From NCBI GenBank assembly GCA_034509735.1, contig JACGWO010000005.1, positions 24,422,383 to 24,486,382 of the forward strand: a DNA stretch of 64,000 nucleotides. The letters run 5' to 3'. The notes under the pieces are model-generated. The model searched no databases. It saw nothing but the letters and a program-made list of their open reading frames with translations, and had not been told where the DNA came from. Positions within the stretch are counted from its first letter, which is position 1; each line of letters opens with the position of its first letter. The position numbers were made by a program, and so were the translations under genes. Of this stretch, positions 56,704 to 64,000 are shown piece after piece. Source of the DNA: Sesamum alatum (Eukaryota; Streptophyta; Magnoliopsida; Lamiales; Pedaliaceae).

Positions 56704-57771
56704 AATCCAATTTACCAACTTCTCAATCCCAACCCGTATTTTTCATTGTTGCACAAATTCATTTTAAGAGTTGTTTTGGTCGGTGGGGAGAAAATCGTCT
56801 ACTAACACTAGTACATTATTACCTATTGATGGGGAATAAAATGATCGCTCAAGATCAAAGCACGTTATAAACCTTTAGCTCTTCTATTAAATTTCGTTTT
56901 TACAATTGTTCTTTCGAAAAGTCCCCTTTGCAATGGAATTAGAGGTATTTACATCATGTTAATCATAAATGCAGGGTGTTTAAAATAAATTTTGCTTCCT
57001 CACCTACCATTAATTTATGGATACAATTTATTAATTAGAAATAATCTAATAATTACATAACAATTCAAATAGTACGGTTTTGATCTTTAGTTGCTTCTTA
57101 TGGAAAGGATTTGACTTTTCTTGATTGTGCTTTTTGTTTCCATCAACTATATTTTAAATGACTACGACTTAAAAATTATGAAAAAAATAATATCTACCAG
57201 TTGTCAAACATACCAATATGAACATTTAAATTGACCATGGTCAATCAGTATTTATCATGATTTTAGCTATGATCAAAACCTTTAGCACAATTATCAGTTG
57301 TGGTTAATATTTTGGCACTGCTTGTAGAAACTATTGTGCAATCATGATTAATTAATATTGAGCATGATTCTTACTTTAATTTATGATAGTTAATCATGAC
57401 AAAAAATCATATTTCTTCTCTTCTCGAACAGACAACATGCTTCGAGACATCCCCTTAATTCTGCTCAAATGACTTCTTCATAGGAAGTAAGACTAAAACC
57501 CTGTGTTTTGGTTTTGTTTTTGGGCCATCTTCAAAACAAAACTTTTTTGGTTTAGTCCCAAAACATGGGTTGTCTTTGGGTCTGTTTTTTGGGGTTGTTT
57601 CTGAAACAGCCGAAAACAGACCCCATATTTGGGTTGTTCTCTCAAAAAGAAAATTTGTCCATTTCAATATTTAAAATCTGTTTTGAGAATATTATTCATC
57701 GTGTTTTTTTTTTTTTTTTTTTTGTTTTGGCTCTATCTCATACTTTTTTACACAACCCACGTGACCAGCTT
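56704..57771. other. AT-rich DNA, possible CACTA-like and hAT-like MITE traces
   Basis: 57190-57410 resembles the subterminal style of the short CACTA at 42609 (atgattaaca, ggtcaatcag, ..atatttcttct). 57455-57670 is T/G-rich with gttttggttttg phrases and inverted fragments. A T run of about 20 lies at 57703-57723. No gene. Confidence 0.35.
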
Positions 57772-57898
57772 TCTTGTCAACTTCCTTTTGCAGATTTAAT
57801 GACCCACTATATCTAATACTTGTACTGCCATATTTCTTGTCAATTTTCTTTTGTAGATTTAATGACCCACTATATCTAATACTTGTACTGTTTGCAGC
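57772..57898. repeat. 64-bp tandem duplication
   Basis: gatttaatgacccactatatctaatacttgtactg occurs at 57793 and again at 57857, with similar flanks (cttgtcaa..ttcctttt). Confidence 0.85.
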
Positions 57899-57919
57899 CT
57901 TTCCTTTTAATATATAAGC

Positions 57920-58340
57920 ATTAATATATATATATATATATATAAGGAGATATGATTTATTGAGGTTAAAACTTAAACTATAATTCACGTGTCCGAACAA
58001 AAATTAAAAAGTTTTGCAACATGACATAAGTTAAGTTGTAATATATATATATATATATTTATATGCTAAAAAATTAGAATATATATATATATATATATAT
58101 ATACAATTAAGCTATATACAATATATATGGTAGTACAAAATTAAAAACATTCAAATATGAAAACTATAATATATATATTATCATTTAATAATAATATAAT
58201 TATATAATTTTTATATAAAAAGTGTATGTAGAGTTGGATTTTATTAGATATTAATATTGTATAAAATAATATCATTAAGTAAACTAAAATAAAAGATACC
58301 TAACAACTTTCATATATATATATATACATATATATATACA
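57920..58340. repeat. (TA)n microsatellite cluster
   Basis: Runs of ta lie near 57925, 58040, 58078 and 58315. They cause short spurious frames. Confidence 0.8.
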
Positions 58341-59012
58341 CAACTATTCATGATTTGATATAAAATAATATTTTATTCAACAAGAAAAATAAATTCAAAC
58401 ATACAACAACATATCTCAATATATTCTACTTTATCTCCAAAAATAAATCCAAACATACTACGAACTCCCAAACTTACCCACTTATCTTTCAATTTCTCTC
58501 TCTACTTTTACAAAACATGACAAATTATATCCAAAATGGATCCAAACAAAGGCATGTGTTTTGAGGTTCTTGGCCCATTTTCCAAAAACTAAAACCAAGC
58601 ATATATATACAATAATATATTACATAATTCAATCCACCTACAAACAAATAAATATTAATATATACATATATACATTTAAAAAAGACATGATTTGACAATG
58701 AACAGTGTTTTTTATCTCCCAAATATACAACACAATACTTACAATACCTTCTTTACACTATTTTAAACTATCTCCAAAAATAAATCTAAATATACACCAT
58801 TTTTCAACACACACTTAACTATCTCTATTTTTCTTTCTCTATCTCGACAAATCAAAACATAACAATCTAAAAACAAAACCAAACATGACAGAAAGCCTTT
58901 CTGCCTGAAAGACACCCAACGTACAAGTGAACCTAGCAGACTTTCGCATAATGAAGAAAAGCTAAAACAAAATGCAAACTCAAACCTAGTTGGGAAATGG
59001 ATGCATATATCA
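58341..59012. repeat. AT-rich DNA with a repeated atctccaaaaataaatc segment
   Basis: The phrase ctatctccaaaaataaatc, followed by taaatatac/caaacatac, occurs near 58431 and 58768. Each copy is followed about 100 bases later by a ttacaaaacatgac- or caaaacataac-like phrase. It is probably a MITE pair. No gene. Confidence 0.4.
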
Positions 59013-59560
59013 TCGGTTTTTGACGGACTCATGACTTAGTGCTTTTATGGGGCCGTTGTAGGGACTAAGATCTCCGCACATAAACATGTGTAATCCTCCT
59101 AATGGGAAATATATATGTCCTTGGTTCTTGACAGACTCATAATGTAGTGTGTATATCGATTTGTTATAGAGATCAAGATTGCCGCACAGAAATACACATA
59201 GTTGTCTTTGGCGGGATTGTGGCTCCTTGTTATGCGGACTGAAGTCCCTGTATAAAAACATACGCAACCTGTTGATGAAGCCTAGTTTAGTTGGTGAAAT
59301 TGAGGCCTCATTACCTAAAGGTCATGGGTTCGAATCCCTACGTGGGTTGATGTTGTTTCTACTATATAGTATGTATGATTTGTTGTTGTAATACCTAAGA
59401 TATTATTGATATGATTGTTTGTAATTGTCTCTATTCGAAACAGATAGTCAACATGACCGAATGTATGTGATCACTTTACTTTCGATTAATAAAATTCATC
59501 GCTACAATTAAAAAAAAAAAATACACAACCCTTTCAGATGGGATTATAGTTGCCACACCT
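59013..59560. repeat. degenerate tandem repeat (about 105 bp), split by a SINE
   Basis: Three units each contain gactca(t/g)..tagtg, a ccgcacataaac- or gccgcacagaaatac-like middle, and an (aatggga/ggcggga/gatggga) end, near 59025, 59130 and 59235. The third unit resumes after the SINE at 59521. Confidence 0.6.
59269..59520 (+). mobile_element. tRNA-derived SINE, copy 2
   Basis: This is the same family as 56428-56694: A box tagtttagttgg, B box ggttcgaatccc, identical end aataaaattcatcgct, then a poly(A) tail. The flanks atacgcaacc (59259-59268) and atacacaacc (59521-59530) form the target duplication with one change. Confidence 0.85.
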
Positions 59561-59581
59561 ATTTTCCCATTTAGTATAGTA

Positions 59582-61667
59582 CTAGAAAGCATAACGTGCG
59601 ATGCACGTGTATAAGTATATTTTTAGAAGTAATTATATTATTTATGTTAAGTTCATGATATTATTCATATTTTTTTTTCCGTTGAAACATTAGTATTATA
59701 CAATTATATTTTCAAACAAGATCATAATTATTTAAATTGATAAGAAAAATATTCAATTCTATTATTTGTAATTCGGTTTCTAAATTTAATTGGTACTATT
59801 GAATAAAAAGATATTCTCCAAACTTAAAATTTTGTATTTCGTATATTCACTAATGATTATTTCATTATTATGTATCAAACCAATTAATATGAAAATATAA
59901 AATAATGATATTCAAAAAATTAATATTAAAATAAAGATAATTAGTCAAACCTCCTTATTTTGGATAGAATATATTCCAATTTAATAAAATAAAATAATCA
60001 ATTTTATTTGTAGCTTTTATTATGCCTATTTTCTATTATTTAATTTTATTTTATTTTTTGTTGCATTTTGTATGTGTGTGTTGTATGTTTTCTTGTACTA
60101 CTATATTTGAATGTCATTTATTTTTAATTTATTGGCACTATTACAAACTAATTATTATTGACTATTGCTATTAAATTAAATTATTTATTATATTACTATT
60201 TATACTCTTTTTCAATGTCAGTGTCTTGGGGGTGCGCGCGCGGGGGGGGGGGGGGACATCGTGTTTTTAGCCTATTAATATTGAAATAAAATCAATTAGT
60301 TAGCTCTTTTTTAAATTTTCAATAGCACTTCTAATTTAATCAGATTGATAATTTTCATTTGTAATTAAATTTTGATACTTATTCTTTATTTCATTTTAGA
60401 AGAAATCCATTTTAATAAAATTGATCAATTTTTATTTGTAGGTTTTATTGTGTCTTTTTGCTATTTTTTGATTTTTCTATATTATGCCTATGTAGGTAAT
60501 ATGTTTTCTTTTACTATATTTTGAATGTCGTTGATTTTTACTTTATTGACACTAAATGATTACAATCTGATTATTTATTGACTATTATTATAAAAATATA
60601 ATTTAATTGGACAATATTACTAATATTTTATATTGTAAGATCCTAGTATTAATTATATTTCAGTATCAACTTTTAAATACTGTCAAAGTATTATTTACAT
60701 GCTTTATTACCTTCTAAATTTTAAAATATTATTGTATAAAATTTTATTTTTTGCCTTTATATTGAAATTTTTAATTTTATATGTTTGTAGTTTAACTTCT
60801 AGTCTTATTTTCATATGCACCGATTGGTAGAATCTATTTCTTATTCAATAATATATTATGTTACAACTTAATTTTTTATGTCACATTTGTTGTTGTAATA
60901 CTTTTATTCTATTAATTAATATAAAAATCAATAGATGTAAAAGTAAAGCATTCAGGATTATTTAATACTAAACAAAATCAAGTACTAAGAGATTCACTGT
61001 ATAGTTGAATTTTTCCAAGTAATTTCAATTCAATAATATCATATCCATATATTAATTTTAATTTATAATTAAATTTTGATATTTATTCGTTATTATATAT
61101 ATATGTATAAATATTTAAGTTTAGATGAGTATTTTATATATTATTCATGTGTAGTTTATTTTAAATTTTAATGATAAATATTAAAACTTTCTTAATATAA
61201 TTAAGATTTCTTCTAGCAAAATAATTGTGTTCAAATATTATTTGGCATATTAATTTTTTTTAGTTGAATATGTTATTCATTCTCTAAGTAGTTAGAGCAA
61301 TTAAGACTCTTAAATATTTTTCTTATACAATTTTTTTTCTATAACTAATTTTATAATATAATTTTATGTGAATGTTATTAAAATTAAATGCATGACAGAT
61401 CTATGTAATTGGGCTCATTCATGATTCACGATTAGAAGCAGGTTATTAAAATTTTGTATAATTGGATTCATTCATGATTCACGATTTAGGTTTTTTATCC
61501 TAAATTTATACGGAGGAGGTTTAGAATATATAGAATTCTAAATTGTTAAAAATTCCAGAATCTGTAATATAATAATTAATAATATTTAAATAAAGGTATA
61601 TTTGTCTTTCCACAATGGAAACAAACAATTTGAGTATTCACACATTTATATAGAGTATAGATATAGA
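59582..61667 (-). mobile_element. non-autonomous Helitron-like element
   Basis: The minus strand begins TCTATATCTATACTC after a flanking A and ends CTAG before a flanking T, the rule for Helitrons. Eight bases before CTAG is a perfect 6-bp hairpin (acgtgc-gat-gcacgt, 59594-59608). No Rep/helicase is encoded. The body is AT-rich, with a CG/G run at about 60232-60255 and a duplicated segment (cattcatgattcacgatt) at about 61418 and 61468. Confidence 0.65.
60232..60255. repeat. low-complexity gcgcgcgc plus 14-G run
   Basis: A gtgcgcgcgcg stretch is followed by an uninterrupted G run. It may be polymorphic or misassembled. Confidence 0.7.
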
Positions 61668-62105
61668 TTATGTAACTATTTCAATATTTAGTTTTCGTCG
61701 GATACATTTAGCCCTTCACAATTGATTTATTTTCTAAACAAATTATTTTATACGCAATAAGATAAAGAAAAATGACAAATAAAGAGTAAAAGTGTGCAAT
61801 TGAATATATGAAAGGCTAAAATTATTCCATCTCTCTGGCGTTAATTATCGCACTTACTTTTTAGATTAGTTGCATGAAAATAGAGTTAAAATTATATTTA
61901 TTTCTTTTTCACCAAAATAATTAAGTTGCTAATTAAAGTGATTCCATAATATGCAATTTATTGAACATAACATTACATATATATAATGAATTTTGAATTA
62001 ATATTACTAAATTAGGAACTCAGATGATAATCCCATGATAAAAAAAAGTCACTTATTAATAATAAGATATCAACTTTGTAAATTCAAAGTTTCTAACAAT
62101 TTATG
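61668..62105. other. AT-rich intergenic DNA
   Basis: Nothing recognisable. Confidence 0.5.
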
Positions 62106-62114
62106 TGTATTTCA

Positions 62115-62571
62115 GGGGAAATAGCATTTTTTATCCTATAACTTAGGGTCTTTCTACTTTTGGTCTAATTGATTATGGGATTCTCACTTTTAATTCTATA
62201 ACTTTCAAAAATTAATATTTTTGTTCTCATGACACTTTCCGTTAGATATTTAACGGAAAGTGCCATGTGGCCGTTAAGTGCATGGGACCAACAGTGTTAC
62301 TTTTTGAAAGTTATGGGACCAAAAGTAAAAATTTCGTAGCATATGGGACTAGAAGTGAGAATCACATAACATACGACACCAAAAGTGTAAAGGCCCTAAA
62401 GGGCACGTGCTAAGCACGTGGTGTTTTTCGATAAAAGATCTAACGGAAAAGTGTTATGGAACCAAATGTGCTACTTTTTAGAAATTACAGGACCAAAAGT
62501 AAGAATCTCGTAATCAATGGAACCAAAAGTGAAAAGACCCTAAGTTACGGAACAAAAAGTGTTATTTCCCA
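62115..62571. mobile_element. Mutator-type MITE with 9-bp target duplication
   Basis: The left end ggggaaatagcatttttt..cttagggtcttt is paired by the inverted right end (gggaaataacactttttg..cttagggtctt), about 37 bases. A perfect 9-bp direct repeat tgtatttca flanks it (62106-62114 and 62572-62580). The interior carries repeated 'gggaccaaaagt' phrases and taacggaaa units in both orientations. Non-coding, 457 bases. Confidence 0.85.
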
Positions 62572-62850
62572 TGTATTTCATAAACATGTATAGCGTGTAT
62601 ATATTATAATAAATTATTCTAAAATTCGTATTTTCAAATATTTCAAAAGAACTGGGCATATCAAATAATTGATTAAAACATACACAATAAATTAAACAAA
62701 AGTTAAATGATTAAAATATTAAAAAGAGAAAAGAATAAAAGTTATAAAAATTTCACTAAAAATATACTATAAAAATTCCCTAAAAAGTAATTATGAATAT
62801 GGGTGTATATAGTGGATTATGTCTAACTAAATTCACAAACAATATTTAAT

Positions 62851-63695
62851 GGAGTGTTCGCAAGAGCTTTTAAAAAGCATTTTTCAGCTTTTGGTTTTAA
62901 AAAGTATTTTTAAGGTATTTTGGATGTCAGGTTTTCTAAAACTGCCACAAAAAACACTATATGTTCAAAAGCTGGAAGCACCTTGGGGAATGCTTCTAGC
63001 TGTTTTGGCTTTTCTGTAAATAAACTCAACTTCATTTGGGGCTACTTTACCTTCATTAAAATAATCTTAATTTATTTTCGAAATTGCTCATCTGAAGTTG
63101 ATTTTAGAGTTTTCAAATAATTAACACTAATAAAATTTATGATTTCACATATTTAATATTTTAGAATTTTTATATTTTATTTTTAATATTATCCAATATT
63201 ATTTCTATATCATAGAAAAATATAAATTAAATTTCCATGATTAATTAAAAATATTTTTTTTTTTTCTCAATCATGCAAGTTTATTTATAGTGTATGAATG
63301 GACAATATATTACTTAGTGGGAGCATTATTGAATTAAACATTCAATTTTTATATTAATATTCTATTTTAATAATATAAATGACAAATATTTGTAAAAAAT
63401 TAAATATGAGATATGTTGAAATAAAATTTATTATTTTTAAGAAAAATAATGTTATTAACAAAAGACAAATGCAAATTTTAAGTAAAAATAGTATATTTTT
63501 AAGACATGGGATAAAATTATCTTTAATCAATTAAACTTGTTTTAGAAGTGATTTTTTCCCAAACACTACCCTATTTTAGTTTTTGTCTGCTTTTCATTTT
63601 TTTTACAAACACTGTACACTTTTGATTCTACTATAACTTGTAATTTTTTCTACAAAAAACACTTTTCTAAAAGCAAAAGTTTTTGCAAATGCTCC
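62851..63695. mobile_element. hAT-like MITE, 845 bp
   Basis: The left end ggagtgttcgcaagagctttt matches the inverted right end ggagcatttgcaaaaactttt at most positions. Both subterminal regions contain aaaagc/gctttt units. I cannot see a convincing 8-bp target duplication (flanks tatttaat and ataagtaa). No transposase. Internal short frames are not protein-like. Confidence 0.55.
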
Positions 63696-64000
63696 ATAAG
63701 TAAATCTTTCAAGAGTTTAAATATTTTTTTGAACCAAGAGTTTAAATATTTTGCACAGCTGAATTGATGTAGAACACATAATTAATCAAAACAGAAGTTT
63801 CAAAGTCAAGAATTAATTTCTATTTTTGGCATCTTTTGCCTACCGGTTTGTTTGTGGTTCCATTTTAGTTTTCAGTAGTAAATCATGAATAATCAATTCT
63901 TTAAATATGACATATCTTAATAAAATGTTGAATATTGGGGGTATCAAAGTAAAAATAATAAATCGGGATATGCACTAGGATATGCATATTGACAAAATAA
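63696..64000. other. AT-rich intergenic DNA at window end
   Basis: A short duplication (agagtttaaatattttt) lies near 63711-63750. Otherwise nothing was seen. Confidence 0.5.

Noticed and set aside
57920..58340. Regular TA spacing as a CRISPR-like or satellite array
   Set aside because: Simple (TA)n microsatellite without unique spacers.
59179..59391. 70-residue frame across 59179-59391
   Set aside because: It spans a tandem array and a SINE start and has no protein features.

Overview
The window is plant nuclear DNA, most likely from a eudicot with a transposon-rich genome. It holds LTR retrotransposons primed by initiator-Met tRNA, a LINE, hAT, CACTA and Mutator-like DNA elements, a Helitron-like element and tRNA-derived SINEs. 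It also has one spliced host gene, with GT..AG introns and coiled-coil exons, that matches the plant microtubule-associated protein MPB2C. There are no bacterial operons, CRISPR arrays or rRNA genes.

Positions 1-30650 are a nested cluster of Ty1/copia elements of one lineage. Element B (817-22442, + strand, decayed) was entered by element A (3250-13922, - strand, about 10.7 kb, 2-kb LTRs, 5-bp target duplication ATTGA), which landed inside the B gag gene. A deleted hAT transposon (17940-20962) sits in the B 3' LTR. Element C (22443 to about 30650, + strand) follows directly after the B 3' LTR, without its own 5' LTR or primer binding site. Its pol gene is split by a solo LTR of the A family (25154-27134, target duplication AGTTA). 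At the far left, B abuts a small terminal-repeat remnant and a minus-strand leader of a retroelement that may be pararetroviral. A 161-base T run and a 500-base N gap interrupt the integrase region of A.

Positions 30650-41670 hold half of a CACTA transposon (TNP2 pieces, terminus at 34190-34194), a 5'-truncated LINE (about 34515-37063), two tandem-repeat blocks (107-bp and 418-bp periods), a nested pair of Mutator-like foldback elements (39522-40911) and a 650-bp inverted-repeat element. Positions 41670-46000 are AT-rich and hold several MITEs.

Positions 46170-55247 carry the only convincing host gene, the MPB2C homologue. Five exons encode 341 residues. A 7-kb second intron contains a copia gag relic. 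Downstream (55248-64000) is AT-rich sequence with two SINEs of one family, a Helitron-like element, a Mutator-type MITE with a perfect 9-bp target duplication and a hAT-like MITE.

I see no clear new enzymatic or defence system. The least expected signals are in the copia leader: a duplicated palindrome kept in all three elements, and a very CpG-rich block next to the primer binding site. Other points of interest are the B-C tandem sharing one LTR, and the chain of nestings with legible target duplications.
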